Made by a program: the position numbers and the translations under genes
Notes under the pieces: model-generated
What the model saw: the letters and a program-made list of their open reading frames with translations, nothing else
Database searches by the model: none
What the model was told of the DNA's origin: nothing
In this document: one piece after another, positions 38,678 through 49,108 of the stretch
Layout of the letters: each line of letters begins with the position of its first letter
Numbering within the stretch: position 1 is the stretch's first letter
Origin: Paenibacillus silvestris
Lineage (GTDB): Bacteria > Bacillota > Bacilli > Paenibacillales > NBRC-103111
Direction of reading: 5' to 3'
NCBI RefSeq assembly: GCF_009882985.1
Contig: NZ_WTUZ01000035.1
Span: forward strand, 1-64,000
DNA: 64,000 nucleotides

Positions 38678-40168
38678 ATGGTAGTACAGGCTTTCACTCA
38701 TTCGTATGTAAAGGAGCCGCTGTACATGCCACCCCTCATCAGAAAAGTAACCTTCTATACGACGATCACTATAGGACTACTTAGCTCAATTAGCATCGCA
38801 CTATACTTGTATGGTTCTCAGAGCACATTGCCTCCGAAATTCACGGTTGCCGGCTGGCGCGTCGGCGGCATGCCTTACGATACGTTCGAGCAGCAATACG
38901 AGGAGAGGCTTGAACGGCTTTCTGCTTTTCCCATTCAATTGCAGACTTCTTATCCGGACATCGCCAATCGGCAATTGACCCTTGGACAGTTAGGCGTTGA
39001 ATATCATGACGATGCTCTCACTCAATCTATGGCTCAGTTGTTCAAAGCCTCACCCTTTCAGCGGATCAAAGCTCGCTGGGAGCTTCGTCAGGCTGATATT
39101 CCGCTTGAGGTTACCGTGAATGACGAGCAGTTGAGCGCCGCGGTCAAAGAAGCCTGGAAGGATCTTTACAATCAGCAGCCAGCACCTGCCAAGCGAATCG
39201 TGACCTCTCAGGACACGCTTAATTATGAACCGGAACACAAAGTACTCCGCATCGATACCATACATTTGGGGGAACATTTGCAAGAAGTCGCACCCTCTAT
39301 TTCCTATATTTACAATGCTGCTCCAGTTCGGTTGACGCTTCCCTTGTACGAGCAAGGTCCCACAGTGACCGTGGCAACCTTAAAACAGCAAGGTATTGAT
39401 CGCAAAATCTCAGAGTTTACTACCACATTTCCCGCTTCTGGCGAAGGGCGCATTCACAATATTCGATCCACAGCCGCGTCCATTCAAGATTTGCTCATGG
39501 CTCCAGGAGAAACGTTCGATTACAGCAAAATCATTGCACAGACAGAAACCCAGTTTGGCTATAAAGAAGCACCGGTTATCCTTAATGGCAAGCTCGTTCC
39601 TGGTATTGGCGGTGGTATATGCCAAGTATCGACAACCTTGTACAATGCTGTTCTGCGAAGTGGACTCGCTATTGTTGAGCGTCGTAACCACTCTCTGCCC
39701 GTCAGTTATGTCACGCTCGGACAAGATGCGACTTTCGCCAATGGCTACATCAATTTCAAATTTCGCAACAATACCGACGCCTATTTATTGATTCGAACTG
39801 TCACAACGGATCGCGACGTAACCGTCAAGCTGTTCGGGCACATGTCTCCCTCGATATCCTATGACATAGAATCCAACATCATAGAAACCATTCAACCGCC
39901 TATTAAATACCTGCATAACACAACGCTAGCTCCAGGAGCTACTCGGCCAATCAGCAAAGGTAAAGCAGGATATAAAGTTGAAACCTATCGGATCAAAAGA
40001 GAAAACGGCGTTTTCGTCAGCAAAGAACTCGTCTCGAAGGATCAGTATTCTCCTGTACCAACCTTAGTCGCCTCTAACCGAGGTGATATCAAACCGGAAT
40101 TAGGCGACACCCCCGAGTCACCTCAGCCTATTTTGGAAGACGGCGTCAAAGGGCCTTCCTTCCGGTAA
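38678..40168 (+). CDS. VanW family protein with peptidoglycan-binding domain
   Basis: 496 residues. N-terminal membrane anchor (TFYTTITIGLLSSISIALYLYG), a PG-binding-4-type region (FTVAGWRVGGMPYDTFEQQYEE..., about 60-230), the VanW domain (APGETFDYSKIIAQT, GIGGGICQVSTTLYNAVLRSGL, ERRNHSLPVSYV) and a G5-like tail. VanW-type proteins are surface-exposed and associated with the wall, but their activity is unknown, and their presence does not imply vancomycin resistance. Two starts have good ribosome-binding sites: ATG 38678 (GAGGA, 8 bases) and ATG 38726 (AAGGAG, 9 bases), which would drop 16 residues. Divergent from ftsE. Confidence 0.88.
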   Translation: MVVQAFTHSYVKEPLYMPPLIRKVTFYTTITIGLLSSISIALYLYGSQSTLPPKFTVAGWRVGGMPYDTFEQQYEERLERLSAFPIQLQTSYPDIANRQLTLGQLGVEYHDDALTQSMAQLFKASPFQRIKARWELRQADIPLEVTVNDEQLSAAVKEAWKDLYNQQPAPAKRIVTSQDTLNYEPEHKVLRIDTIHLGEHLQEVAPSISYIYNAAPVRLTLPLYEQGPTVTVATLKQQGIDRKISEFTTTFPASGEGRIHNIRSTAASIQDLLMAPGETFDYSKIIAQTETQFGYKEAPVILNGKLVPGIGGGICQVSTTLYNAVLRSGLAIVERRNHSLPVSYVTLGQDATFANGYINFKFRNNTDAYLLIRTVTTDRDVTVKLFGHMSPSISYDIESNIIETIQPPIKYLHNTTLAPGATRPISKGKAGYKVETYRIKRENGVFVSKELVSKDQYSPVPTLVASNRGDIKPELGDTPESPQPILEDGVKGPSFR

Positions 40169-40211
40169 GCTTTGTGACTATTTTAAGTCATGAAACGTGT
40201 AAAATATGTAA

Positions 40212-40256
40212 AGGTCATGTGACTGTAGTTACTAGGTCATTATGACTTTTTTTTAT
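40212..40256 (+). terminator. Terminator of the VanW gene
   Basis: AAAGGTCATGTGAC / GTCATTATGACTTT imperfect stem followed by TTTTTTT. Confidence 0.65.
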
Positions 40257-40296
40257 TATGATAAGAATACGCAATACGAGATAAGGAGGATTGACG

Positions 40297-41103
40297 ATGA
40301 GCAAAATCGATTATTTCAAAGAACTAAACTATCGACTGCGCGGACTTCCAGAGAAGGAGCGCCAAAATATATTATCTGTCTACGAGGAATTGTTCCAAAA
40401 AGCGGTTGAGAACGGCAAGCACGAGGATGAGGTGGCACAGTCGCTAGGTTATCCGCGGGTTCCTAACTGGGATGCTCAGAAAGATGTATCAAATACCAGC
40501 AATTCAGAGCCCGCAAAAAGTGCCAAACAGGAGCCAGCTCCTCAACCTGCTCAATCTGTTCAAGCGCCTATAGCACCACAAGCGCCTCCAACGCCTAAAG
40601 CTCCTCCAGCACCTAAAGCTCCACCACTAGAGAAAACATATACGAGACCCGAGCCGGCAGCGGTACCTAAACAGGCGCCAGAAGCTGGGGGCTATACCCC
40701 TCCACCTTACACGCCGCCTCCTCATGGGAATCCATACTATGCGCAGCAACCTCCCTACCCCTATCCGGCTAGGCAGGAAACAGGACTTAAGGCGATTATC
40801 GTCAGCATTGCGCTGGGATTTTTCAATCTCCTGTTCGTTGTCGGTCCATGGTTCGGCATCTTGGCAGCGTTAATTGCGCTATTTGCATCGGGCTTTGCGC
40901 TAATCGTCGCTCCAATCGCCGGTATGCTTGGCAGCTTTATGGAACACGTCGGCAGCGATCTGCAGTTCATTGGGTTTACTATGCTAGCTTGCTTCGGTTT
41001 AGGAGTCATTCTTACGACGCTCAGTACCTGGCTGCTCAAAATGTTTTTCAAACTCAGCTGGACGTACATTCAATTCAACGCCAAATTAATTAAGGGGGCT
41101 TAA
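40297..41103 (+). CDS. HAAS-domain protein (DUF1700-like)
   Basis: 268 residues. Residues 1-50 (YFKELNYRLRGLPEKERQNILSVYEELFQKAVENGKHEDEVAQSLGYP) form the HAAS helical domain, a cytoplasmic signalling module. A Pro/Ala-rich linker follows (about 60-150, ending in YTPPPYTPPPHGNPYY), then about three hydrophobic segments. ATG 40297 behind AAGGAGGA. Four bases separate it from the DUF4097 gene. In Bacillales this pair usually follows a PadR-type regulator, which is absent here. Probably an envelope-stress or lipid-related sensor pair; function unproven. Confidence 0.8.
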   Translation: MSKIDYFKELNYRLRGLPEKERQNILSVYEELFQKAVENGKHEDEVAQSLGYPRVPNWDAQKDVSNTSNSEPAKSAKQEPAPQPAQSVQAPIAPQAPPTPKAPPAPKAPPLEKTYTRPEPAAVPKQAPEAGGYTPPPYTPPPHGNPYYAQQPPYPYPARQETGLKAIIVSIALGFFNLLFVVGPWFGILAALIALFASGFALIVAPIAGMLGSFMEHVGSDLQFIGFTMLACFGLGVILTTLSTWLLKMFFKLSWTYIQFNAKLIKGA

Positions 41104-41106
41104 GCC

Positions 41107-41994
41107 GTGAAAAGCAGATATAAATTTTTCTTACTAACTGGCTTTACCTGCCTGGCAGTTGGACTCATCGGTGCGGCTGTTTCCTTCAAAAGTTTAGATC
41201 TGAATGCAGGGATCTCCAATATTAATATCGAGAAGAAGATTGCAGCGGCAAATATCGACACCCTCATCCTTCAAAATAATGACTCGAGTATCACGTTCGT
41301 CCCAACAAACGGCGATGAAATTAAGGTACGCTTAGTCGGTACGATGCGAGAAACTACTGCTAACGAGTGCACGGTAGACGCAGCTACAGAAGGAAACAAT
41401 GTATGGCGCGTTGATGTTTGCACAAAAGAAAATGATCATATTAATTTTGGTTTTGATATTACCGAGATCAAAAATTGGATCGCCGGCCGCGGCTTTGGGC
41501 TCAAAACCGAGGTCTCTCTGCCGGATAAAATGTACAAAGCCATCACCGTTACTTCGGATACAGGTAATATCAACTTCAACGATCTCAAATCTGAGAAGCT
41601 AACAGTCAGCACGGATACAGGTAACATTTCACTTGACCGCTATGAAGGCAAGCAATTAAATCTCCAAGCAGATACAGGGAATATTCACATACAAGAAGGG
41701 CAAGGAGATATCAAGATCAAGACAGATACAGGTGGCATTACGGCAAAATTGAGCGATATAGGCAATTCAGTTTCCCTTGAATCCGACACAGGCAGTGTCC
41801 GCCTAACGTTAGAGCCAACGCCTAAGAATGTCAGCTTCGATCTAAGCGCCGATACGGGCAGCGCTAATTTGGAAGTGCCTGGTCTCACTGTAGATCGTGA
41901 AGACCACCACACGGCCAAAGGCACCCTCGGAGACGGTAGCAAAAAAGTGAAAATCCGTGTCGATACCGGATACATCTCGGTCACTGGCAGATAA
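41107..41994 (+). CDS. DUF4097 family beta-repeat protein
   Basis: 295 residues starting at GTG 41107. Membrane anchor at about 7-27, a linker and then a right-handed beta-helix: successive 20-residue units with S/T-DTGNI cores (SDTGNINF, TDTGNISL, ADTGNIHI, TDTGGITA, SDTGSVRL, ADTGSANL), as in the DUF4097/LiaF-like adhesin families. Two cysteines (ANECTVD and VDVCTKE) could form a disulphide outside the cell. Follows the HAAS protein in the same operon. Confidence 0.85.
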   Translation: MKSRYKFFLLTGFTCLAVGLIGAAVSFKSLDLNAGISNINIEKKIAAANIDTLILQNNDSSITFVPTNGDEIKVRLVGTMRETTANECTVDAATEGNNVWRVDVCTKENDHINFGFDITEIKNWIAGRGFGLKTEVSLPDKMYKAITVTSDTGNINFNDLKSEKLTVSTDTGNISLDRYEGKQLNLQADTGNIHIQEGQGDIKIKTDTGGITAKLSDIGNSVSLESDTGSVRLTLEPTPKNVSFDLSADTGSANLEVPGLTVDREDHHTAKGTLGDGSKKVKIRVDTGYISVTGR

Positions 41995-42009
41995 ACGATA
42001 GATAAACGG

Positions 42010-42057
42010 CAAAAAGCCTTCAATTCCATCCAATCGGATGGCGTTGAAGGCTTTTTT
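42010..42057. terminator. Bidirectional terminator DUF4097 / argH
   Basis: AAAAAGCCTTCAA..CCATCC / GGATGG..TTGAAGGCTTTTTT, 4-base loop, A-tract and T-tract on the two sides. It serves the convergent DUF4097 operon and the arg operon. Confidence 0.9.
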
Positions 42058-42069
42058 ATATAAGGAAAC

Positions 42070-43485
42070 TTATTTGCTTTTCTCTAAATACGTTTGCAAC
42101 CACTCATTGGACTGTGTCAACACCTGCTCAGCACGAGCAATGGCTTCCAACACTTGATTACTTGCCGTTCCGCCGTAAACATTACGTGCATTAACGACTT
42201 GCTCAGGCTGCAGCACAGCATAAATATCGGACTCGAACAGCGTTGAGAATGTTTTGAACTCCTCGATGCTCATGTCGAGCAAATATTTCTTGTTCTGGAT
42301 GCAGTACAGCACCGTTTTGCCGATGACTTCGTGCGCTTGACGGAATGGCAGCCCCTTGTTTACAAGGTAATCTGCGATATCCGTTGCATTCGAGAAGTCT
42401 TGGTTTACGGCTTGTCTCATACGATCCGTGTTCACTTTCATGGTAGCGACCATTGGAGCGAACAGTTGAAGCGCGCCTTGCAGCGTACGAACCGTATCGA
42501 ACATGCCTTCCTTATCCTCCTGCATGTCCTTGTTGTACGCCAGCGGCAGCGACTTCAGCACGGTCATCAGACCGAACAAGTTGCCGTAGACGCGGCCAGT
42601 TTTGCCACGGACGAGCTCCGCCACGTCCGGATTTTTCTTCTGCGGCATGATGGAGCTGCCGGTACAGAAAGCATCATCGAGTTCAACGAACGCGAACTCG
42701 GTGGAAGACCAGAGCACCATTTCCTCGCTGAAACGAGAAAGGTGCATCATGATCATGGACGCGTTAGAGAGGAACTCCAGGATGAAATCGCGGTCGCTGA
42801 CCGCATCCAGGGAGTTCTCGTACACGCGTCCGAACCCGAGCTGCTCCGCCACGAAATGGCGGTCGATCGGGAACGTCGTGCCGGCCAGCGCCCCAGCGCC
42901 TAGCGGCAGGATGTCTACGCGCTTGTAGCTGTCCTGCAAGCGCTCAAGATCGCGCTGAAACATGCTGACATAAGCCATCATGTGATGTGCGAACAGAATC
43001 GGCTGCGCACGCTGAAGATGCGTATATCCTGGGATGATCGTATCGATGTTTTTCTTCGCTTGATCAAGAAGAGCTTCCTGCAGCTTGATAAGGTGTCCAA
43101 CAAACTCAACTACCCGTTTACGCAGGTATAGATGCATGTCTGTTGCCACCTGATCATTACGGCTGCGGCCGGTATGCAGCTTGCCGCCAACAGGACCGAT
43201 CAAATCGATCAGCGTCTTCTCGATATTCATGTGAATATCTTCATTTTGAATCGTGTATTCCAGCTCGCCGCGGCGAATCATGCCTTGAACCGCATAGAGG
43301 CCATCCTTGATTTTCTCAACATCATCCGCTGGAAGAATGCCGCACTTCCCAAGCATCGTCACGTGGGCTAAGCTGCCTTGAATATCTTCCTCGGCCAGCT
43401 CTTTATCAAACGTGATTGATGCTGTATATTCTTCAACCAATTGGTCGGTTTGCTTCGTAAATCTTCCACCCCAAAGCTTTGACAC
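42070..43485 (-). CDS. argH: Argininosuccinate lyase
   Basis: 471 residues. Splits argininosuccinate to arginine and fumarate, the last step of the pathway. Fumarase/aspartase fold with signature [21 protein letters not shown] (substrate binding) and [10 protein letters not shown] with the general-acid histidine. GTG 43485 (V-S-K-L-W-G-G-R-F) is chosen because GGAG lies 9 bases upstream; the ATG at 43491 is only 3 bases after it. Last gene of the argCJBDFGH operon. Confidence 0.95.
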   Translation of the reverse strand: MSKLWGGRFTKQTDQLVEEYTASITFDKELAEEDIQGSLAHVTMLGKCGILPADDVEKIKDGLYAVQGMIRRGELEYTIQNEDIHMNIEKTLIDLIGPVGGKLHTGRSRNDQVATDMHLYLRKRVVEFVGHLIKLQEALLDQAKKNIDTIIPGYTHLQRAQPILFAHHMMAYVSMFQRDLERLQDSYKRVDILPLGAGALAGTTFPIDRHFVAEQLGFGRVYENSLDAVSDRDFILEFLSNASMIMMHLSRFSEEMVLWSSTEFAFVELDDAFCTGSSIMPQKKNPDVAELVRGKTGRVYGNLFGLMTVLKSLPLAYNKDMQEDKEGMFDTVRTLQGALQLFAPMVATMKVNTDRMRQAVNQDFSNATDIADYLVNKGLPFRQAHEVIGKTVLYCIQNKKYLLDMSIEEFKTFSTLFESDIYAVLQPEQVVNARNVYGGTASNQVLEAIARAEQVLTQSNEWLQTYLEKSK

Positions 43486-43561
43486 GTGCATCCACTCCTC
43501 TCTATTTTACAGCCCAAAGGCTTTCCACGAGGGAAAGCCCGGATTCACAGCCTATGTTAAC

Positions 43562-44800
43562 TTACTTCTTAGCGTTTTGTTCAACACCTGAAGATACTTT
43601 CAAACGAAGAGCATTCAAGTGAATGAAGCCAGTCGCATCGCCTTGATCGTAAGCTTTGGTTGGATCAGCTTCCATCGTCGCGATATCCGGATTGTACAAG
43701 GATACTGGACTTTTCACGCCAGCTCCGATTACGTTGCCTTTGTACAATTTCAAGCGAACTGTACCGGATACGTTCTTTTGGCTTTCGCCAACAAGCGCTT
43801 GAATCGCCAAACGCTCAGGAGCGAACCAGAAGCCATTGTAGACAAGGCTTGCATATTTGGAGATCAGGGAATCACGAAGGTGCATGACATCGCGGTCCAT
43901 CGTTAGGGATTCCATTTTGCGGTGAGCCGTGAACAGGATCGTGCCGCCCGGAGTTTCGTACACGCCGCGGCTCTTCATGCCGACGAAACGGTTTTCTACC
44001 ATATCTACACGGCCAATACCATGCTTGCCGCCAATTTCATTCAATGTTTCCATAACTTGAAGCGGCGTCAGTTTCGCACCGTTGATGGCTACGCAGTCGC
44101 CTTTGTCAAACTCAAGTTCGATGTATTCAGCTTGATCTGGTGCATCTTCCGGAGCAACGCTTAGGACGTACATCCCTTTGTTGTCGTCAGCTGCTGCATC
44201 GAACCAAGGATCTTCCAGCATGCCGCTCTCAAAAGAGATATGCAGCAGGTTGCGATCCGTCGAATACGGCTTCGCAGCGGATGCTGTTACTGGAATGCCA
44301 TGCTTCTCGGCATACGCGATCATTTCTGCGCGGCCTGGGAACTGCTCGCGGAATTCTTCCAAACGCCAAGGCGCGATAACAGACAGCTCAGGCGCCAACG
44401 CCGCAGCTGTTAGTTCGAAGCGCACTTGGTCATTCCCTTTGCCGGTTGCGCCATGCGCAATCGCTGTAGCGCCTTCTGCGCGAGCGATTTCAACCATGCG
44501 CTTCGCGATCAAAGGACGCGCAATGCTCGTGCCGAGCAAGTATTGCCCTTCATACAAAGCCGCTGCTTGAAACATCGGGTTGATGAAATCCTTCGCGAAC
44601 TCGTCACGCAGGTCGTCGATGTAGATTTTGGATGCGCCGGTTTGAAGCGCTTTTTCCTCCAGACCGTCCAACTCGTCTTTTTGCCCAATATCCGCTGTAA
44701 AAGCAATAATTTCGGCGTCGTAAGTCTCCTTGAGCCATTTCAAAATAACCGATGTATCCAATCCGCCGGAATAAGCGAGAACGATTTTTTCCTTAGCCAT
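43562..44800 (-). CDS. argG: Argininosuccinate synthase
   Basis: 412 residues. Joins citrulline and aspartate with ATP. N-terminal PP-loop [28 protein letters not shown] and [13 protein letters not shown] are all conserved, with APEDAPD further on. A 34-base gap from argF and 76 bases to argH, all on the same strand. Confidence 0.96.
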   Translation of the reverse strand: MAKEKIVLAYSGGLDTSVILKWLKETYDAEIIAFTADIGQKDELDGLEEKALQTGASKIYIDDLRDEFAKDFINPMFQAAALYEGQYLLGTSIARPLIAKRMVEIARAEGATAIAHGATGKGNDQVRFELTAAALAPELSVIAPWRLEEFREQFPGRAEMIAYAEKHGIPVTASAAKPYSTDRNLLHISFESGMLEDPWFDAAADDNKGMYVLSVAPEDAPDQAEYIELEFDKGDCVAINGAKLTPLQVMETLNEIGGKHGIGRVDMVENRFVGMKSRGVYETPGGTILFTAHRKMESLTMDRDVMHLRDSLISKYASLVYNGFWFAPERLAIQALVGESQKNVSGTVRLKLYKGNVIGAGVKSPVSLYNPDIATMEADPTKAYDQGDATGFIHLNALRLKVSSGVEQNAKK

Positions 44801-44834
44801 GTCTACTAATCTCTCCGTTTCCTAAATCTATTTA

Positions 44835-45794
44835 TTATATCATGGTCGCGGCCATAATAGCCTTTTGCGCATGAAGACGATTCTCTGCTTGGTCGAAAAT
44901 AATCGAATGTGCGCCGTCAATGACGCCCTCGCTCACTTCTTCCCCACGGTGTGCAGGCAAGCAATGCATGAACAAGTAATCCGATTTCGCATATTTCACT
45001 AGATCTTCGTTGATTTGGTAGTTTTTGAACGCAATCTCCCGCTGCTGTTGCTCAGCCTCGAAGCCCATGCTCGCCCATACATCCGTGTAGACGATGTCCG
45101 CATTCTCAATCGCTTCACGAGGGTCGCGTGTCAGAAGTACGCTGCCGCCGTAATGCGCAGCATTCTCCTTGGAATTCTGAATAACCTCTTGGTCAGGGTC
45201 ATAGCCTTCAGGCGAAGCAATCGCGAAGTCCATCCCTAATTTGCTTGCACCTACCATTAAGGAATGCACCATGTTGTTGCCGTCCCCAATGTAAGCCACT
45301 TTGATGCCTTTTAGACGGCCCTTTTTCTCAAGAACAGTCTGGTAATCCGCCATAACCTGGCAAGGATGGGCATAATCCGTCAGTCCGTTAATAACCGGAA
45401 CCGTCGCTCCACGTGCAAGATCAATCACCTTACGGTGTTCGTACGTACGAATCATAATGCCATCGAGGTAACGGGACAGCGTTTGTGCGGTATCCCAAAC
45501 CGTTTCACCGCGTCCAAGCTGCAGGTCGTTTTTGCTCAAAAATAAAGCCTGACCTCCCAGTTGGTACATCCCCACTTCAAAGGAAACACGTGTACGCGTC
45601 GAGGATTTCTCAAAAACCATCCCGAGCGTCTTGCCGGCAAGCACCGCATGCGGTTCTCTAGCCTTTTGCTTCCGCTTAAGCTCAATCCCGTAGTGAATTA
45701 AGTATTCGATTTCTTCCGGTGTATAGTCAGCCAAAGCAAGGAAATCTTTGCCCTTTAACTGGGCAGCCATTTCTTCTTGTAAGGTAGTTGTCAT
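44835..45794 (-). CDS. argF: Ornithine carbamoyltransferase
   Basis: 319 residues. Forms citrulline from ornithine and carbamoyl phosphate. Carbamoyl-phosphate site STRTRVSFE, DYAHPCQ and the ornithine-binding MHCLPAHRGEEV are present; SMG loop is VWASMGFEAE. ATG 45794 behind AGAGG at 9 bases; the earlier frame extends into argD and lacks support. The argD stop lies 28 bases upstream. Confidence 0.95.
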   Translation of the reverse strand: MTTTLQEEMAAQLKGKDFLALADYTPEEIEYLIHYGIELKRKQKAREPHAVLAGKTLGMVFEKSSTRTRVSFEVGMYQLGGQALFLSKNDLQLGRGETVWDTAQTLSRYLDGIMIRTYEHRKVIDLARGATVPVINGLTDYAHPCQVMADYQTVLEKKGRLKGIKVAYIGDGNNMVHSLMVGASKLGMDFAIASPEGYDPDQEVIQNSKENAAHYGGSVLLTRDPREAIENADIVYTDVWASMGFEAEQQQREIAFKNYQINEDLVKYAKSDYLFMHCLPAHRGEEVSEGVIDGAHSIIFDQAENRLHAQKAIMAATMI

Positions 45795-45822
45795 TTCATT
45801 CAACCTCTCTCCTGTTACTTCA

Positions 45823-47019
45823 CTAGATGCTGCTGATTGTCGATGCTTTCTCTGCAAGGACAGCGCACAGTATATCCAGCCCTTGATCCAAATCTTCTTG
45901 CGGTATATTTAAGGCCGGCACTAAACGAATAACGTTCGGCCCAGCTGGAATAACGAGCACGCCTCTTTTATGAATTTCACTAATCATTTCACTTGCAGGC
46001 TGCGTGCACTCAATTCCGATCAAAAGCCCGATACCGCGAATTTTCGCGATCAACGGATTGCCAGCAAGCTTACTTTCCAGTGTCTTGATCGTATACTCGC
46101 CTAACTCCGCTGCGCGCTCTGGCAGCTTTTGTGCAAGAATCGTATCCACAGCCGCAAAGCCTGCAGCCGTCGCTATCGGTGTTCCGCCAAATGTCGAACC
46201 ATGACTGCCAGCATTAAATCCTTCAGCAAGGAAAGCTTTGCCCAGCATAGCGCCAATCGGGAACCCGCCGCCCAAACCTTTGGCCAATGTAAAAATGTCA
46301 GGCTCCACACCATAGTGCTCGTAAGCAAAAAGCTTGCCCGTACGCCCTACACCCGTTTGGATTTCATCCGCTATCAAAAGCAGGCCTTCTTGTTTGCACA
46401 GCTCTGCCAATTGTTTCACGAACTCCGGTTCAGCCGGCAATACGCCGCCTTCCCCTTGTACCATTTCCAGCATGATAGCACATGTTTTGTCATTCACAAG
46501 ACTGCGCACAGCCTCGATATCGTTATATGGTGCATAAACAAAGCCTTCAGGAAGCGGATGGAAGCCCTCCTTCACTTTCTCTTGACCCGTAGCGGTCAAT
46601 GTTGCCAGCGTGCGTCCGTGGAACGACATGTTGAACGTAATAATCTCGTACCGACCATTGTTCAGCACCTTTTGGTTGTAGCGACGCGCCAACTTGATTG
46701 CGGCTTCATTCGCTTCTGCTCCTGTGGAACAGAAAAACACAGCATCCGCACAGCTGTTATCCGTAAGTAAAGAAGCTAGCTTTTCCTGATTCGGAATATG
46801 GAAAAGGTTGCTTACATGCCATAGCTGATCAAGCTGTTGAACAAGCTGCTCCTTCACTTCTTTGGGCGCATGTCCGAGGCTCGCTACCGCAATTCCGCTC
46901 ATCAAATCGATGTACTCCTTGCCTGTATCGTCCCATAGTCGGCTGCCCTCCCCCTTCACCAGTGTAATTGGATATCTGGCGTACGTTGGAAAGAGCGAGC
47001 TTTTACCCGTTTCACTCAT
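45823..47019 (-). CDS. argD: Acetylornithine aminotransferase
   Basis: 398 residues. Class III PLP transaminase. FCSTGAEANEAAIKLARRY, PLP-aspartate in LIADEIQTGVGRTG and the Schiff-base lysine in FTLAKGLGGGFPIGA. ATG 47019 has GGAGG 8 bases upstream; ATG 47025 is only 2 bases from it. Could also act as succinyldiaminopimelate transaminase, but its operon defines arginine. Confidence 0.95.
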   Translation of the reverse strand: MSETGKSSLFPTYARYPITLVKGEGSRLWDDTGKEYIDLMSGIAVASLGHAPKEVKEQLVQQLDQLWHVSNLFHIPNQEKLASLLTDNSCADAVFFCSTGAEANEAAIKLARRYNQKVLNNGRYEIITFNMSFHGRTLATLTATGQEKVKEGFHPLPEGFVYAPYNDIEAVRSLVNDKTCAIMLEMVQGEGGVLPAEPEFVKQLAELCKQEGLLLIADEIQTGVGRTGKLFAYEHYGVEPDIFTLAKGLGGGFPIGAMLGKAFLAEGFNAGSHGSTFGGTPIATAAGFAAVDTILAQKLPERAAELGEYTIKTLESKLAGNPLIAKIRGIGLLIGIECTQPASEMISEIHKRGVLVIPAGPNVIRLVPALNIPQEDLDQGLDILCAVLAEKASTISSI

Positions 47020-47040
47020 GTACATTCCCTCCTTATAGTG

Positions 47041-47832
47041 TTATCGTACAATTCTTGTACCGATTCCCGTGCCCTTCAGCACTTTGCTAAGCACATTCGG
47101 CTCCGCTCCGTTCACAATCACAACTTCCTGCACCTTGCCTTGAATGCAAGCGATCGCTGCGCGAACCTTCGGAATCATACCGCCGTAAATGTCTCCACTC
47201 GCAATCATCTCTTCAATTTCTGCAACACTCACAACCGGCAGCACCTGTTTCTCGCCATCTACGGTCTTCATGATGCCAGGTACATCTGTCACGACAACCA
47301 TTTGTTCCACGCCAAGGTGGGAGGCTACGGCGCCTGCTGCTGTATCCGCATTAATATTGTAACGCTGTCCGCCATCTTCACCAAGCCCAACCGGTGCAAT
47401 AACTGGAATGTAGCCCATGTTCACGATGCCTCGAATCAGTTCGGCATTCACTCTCGTCACATCGCCGACTAAACCCACTTCATGGCTGTTCGCAACTGGC
47501 CTCGCCTCAATCAAGTGTCCATCCACACCGGACAAACCAAGTGCTGCTGCTCCTGTTAACTGAATGCGGCGTACGATCTCTTTGTTGATCTGTCCGGAAA
47601 GAACCATTTCTACAACGTCTAGCACAGCTTCGGTTGTCACCCGCAGACCGTTCACGAAACCAGACTCGATGCCTAGCTTCCCAAGCGTTTCGGAAATGGC
47701 GGGGCCGCCACCGTGCACGATAACCGTTACGATGCCTTCCTCCTGAAGTTGACGCATATCTTCAAAAAAGCTGGCAGGCAGCGCCGCAAGCGTACTGCCT
47801 CCGCATTTCATCACAAAGCAATTGTTCTTCAC
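47041..47832 (-). CDS. argB: Acetylglutamate kinase
   Basis: 263 residues of the amino-acid-kinase fold: N-terminal FVMKCGGSTLAAL, VIVHGGGPAIS, RVTTEAVLDVVEMVLSG and the nucleotide-site NINADTAAGAVAS. Short form without the N-terminal helix of the arginine-sensitive hexamers, so feedback control may act on ArgJ. 21 bases upstream of argD. Confidence 0.95.
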   Translation of the reverse strand: MKNNCFVMKCGGSTLAALPASFFEDMRQLQEEGIVTVIVHGGGPAISETLGKLGIESGFVNGLRVTTEAVLDVVEMVLSGQINKEIVRRIQLTGAAALGLSGVDGHLIEARPVANSHEVGLVGDVTRVNAELIRGIVNMGYIPVIAPVGLGEDGGQRYNINADTAAGAVASHLGVEQMVVVTDVPGIMKTVDGEKQVLPVVSVAEIEEMIASGDIYGGMIPKVRAAIACIQGKVQEVVIVNGAEPNVLSKVLKGTGIGTRIVR

Positions 47833-47855
47833 TGCGTTCGTTCCCCTTTGCTTCC

Positions 47856-49082
47856 TTATGTGCGGTAAGCCGCATTGATTCGCACATAATCATATGTCAA
47901 ATCGCAGCCCCAGCCCGTTGCCTTGCCGGTGCCCATATGTAAATTCACATGAATTTGAATGGTATCTGTTTTCAGATACGCCAGCGCTGCTTCCTCATCG
48001 AACTTCACTGGACGTGATTGCTCAAGCACTGCGATATCGCCCAAGCGAATATCGACCGTGTTCACATTCACCGGTTGTCCCGAATAACCGACGGCTGCAA
48101 TGATCCGGCCCCAGTTCGCGTCAGCGCCATAAACAGCGGACTTCACAAGGCTCGATCCAATGATCGACTTCACGATCTTACGAGCCGCTTCGTCGCTCTC
48201 TGCGCCGATAACCGTCGTCTCGATCAGCTTCGTCGCTCCCTCGCCATCGCGTGCAATCGCTTTGGCCAGATACTCGCCAACGTATTGAAAACCTGCTGCG
48301 AATGCTTCCCAATCCGGATGCTCCGGAGTTAACGTCTCGCCGCCAGCCAAACCGCTAGCCATCACCACGACCATATCGTTGGTGGAGGTATCTCCGTCAA
48401 CGGTGATCATGTTGAAGGTATTATCTGTAATCCTGCTAAGCAGCTGCTGCAGGTATTCGCTCTCGATCGGTGCATCGGTTGTCATGAAACCGAGCATTGT
48501 CGCCATGTTCGGGTGAATCATCCCCGAACCTTTCGCAGCCCCGGCAATGTGAACCTCTTTGCCGCCCACTACAAGACGGACACACGTCATCTTCTGCACG
48601 AGATCCGTTGTCAGGATCGCTTGGCAGAAGTCTTCGCCTCCGTCTTCTTTCACGCGCTGCGGCAGCTGTTCGATGCCCGCAAGCACCTTGCCCATCGGCA
48701 GAAGCTCGCCGATTACGCCTGTGCTCGTCACGCCGACTTGATGCTCAGCTACGCCTAGCGCCTTCGCGCTGGCTGCACGCATCGCGTACGCGTCGTCTTC
48801 GCCTTGCTGCCCTGTGCATGCGTTGGCGTTGCCGCTGTTCACGATCATGGCTTGGAGCTTGCCGCCTTGAGCAATGCTCTCTTGCGTTACGCGCAGCGGT
48901 GCAGCTTGAAACGCGTTCAGCGTGTACACGCCTGCAGCCGCTGCTGGCACGTCACATACGATAGCGCCTAAGTCAAAGCGCTCAGTCTTCTTTAAACCAC
49001 AGTGCAGGCCGCCTGCACGAAAGCCTTTCGGTGTCGTTACTGTGCCCTCAGGCACCACCGTGAAACTAACTGTATCCAACAT
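47856..49082 (-). CDS. argJ: Glutamate N-acetyltransferase / amino-acid acetyltransferase ArgJ
   Basis: 408 residues. Ornithine acetyltransferase which makes the cyclic pathway and, when bifunctional, also makes acetylglutamate. The self-cleavage site with the nucleophile threonine is in GMIHPNMATMLGFM; GKG-type MTCVRLVVGG and substrate motif TVDGDTSTNDM are present. ATG 49082 (M-L-D-T-V-S-F) follows GGAGACGAGG. No argA or argE is present in the operon, consistent with the ArgJ type. Confidence 0.95.
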   Translation of the reverse strand: MLDTVSFTVVPEGTVTTPKGFRAGGLHCGLKKTERFDLGAIVCDVPAAAAGVYTLNAFQAAPLRVTQESIAQGGKLQAMIVNSGNANACTGQQGEDDAYAMRAASAKALGVAEHQVGVTSTGVIGELLPMGKVLAGIEQLPQRVKEDGGEDFCQAILTTDLVQKMTCVRLVVGGKEVHIAGAAKGSGMIHPNMATMLGFMTTDAPIESEYLQQLLSRITDNTFNMITVDGDTSTNDMVVVMASGLAGGETLTPEHPDWEAFAAGFQYVGEYLAKAIARDGEGATKLIETTVIGAESDEAARKIVKSIIGSSLVKSAVYGADANWGRIIAAVGYSGQPVNVNTVDIRLGDIAVLEQSRPVKFDEEAALAYLKTDTIQIHVNLHMGTGKATGWGCDLTYDYVRINAAYRT

Positions 49083-49108
49083 CCTCGTCTCCTCACATGT
49101 CCCGCTTC

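Noticed and set aside
38678-40168. Vancomycin-resistance gene reading of the VanW protein
   Set aside because: VanW-domain proteins are common in Bacillales without resistance; no vanH, vanA or vanX is near.
46129-46770. 213-residue plus-strand frame antisense to argD
   Set aside because: A shadow of a conserved gene; His/Cys/Arg-rich composition and no start signals.
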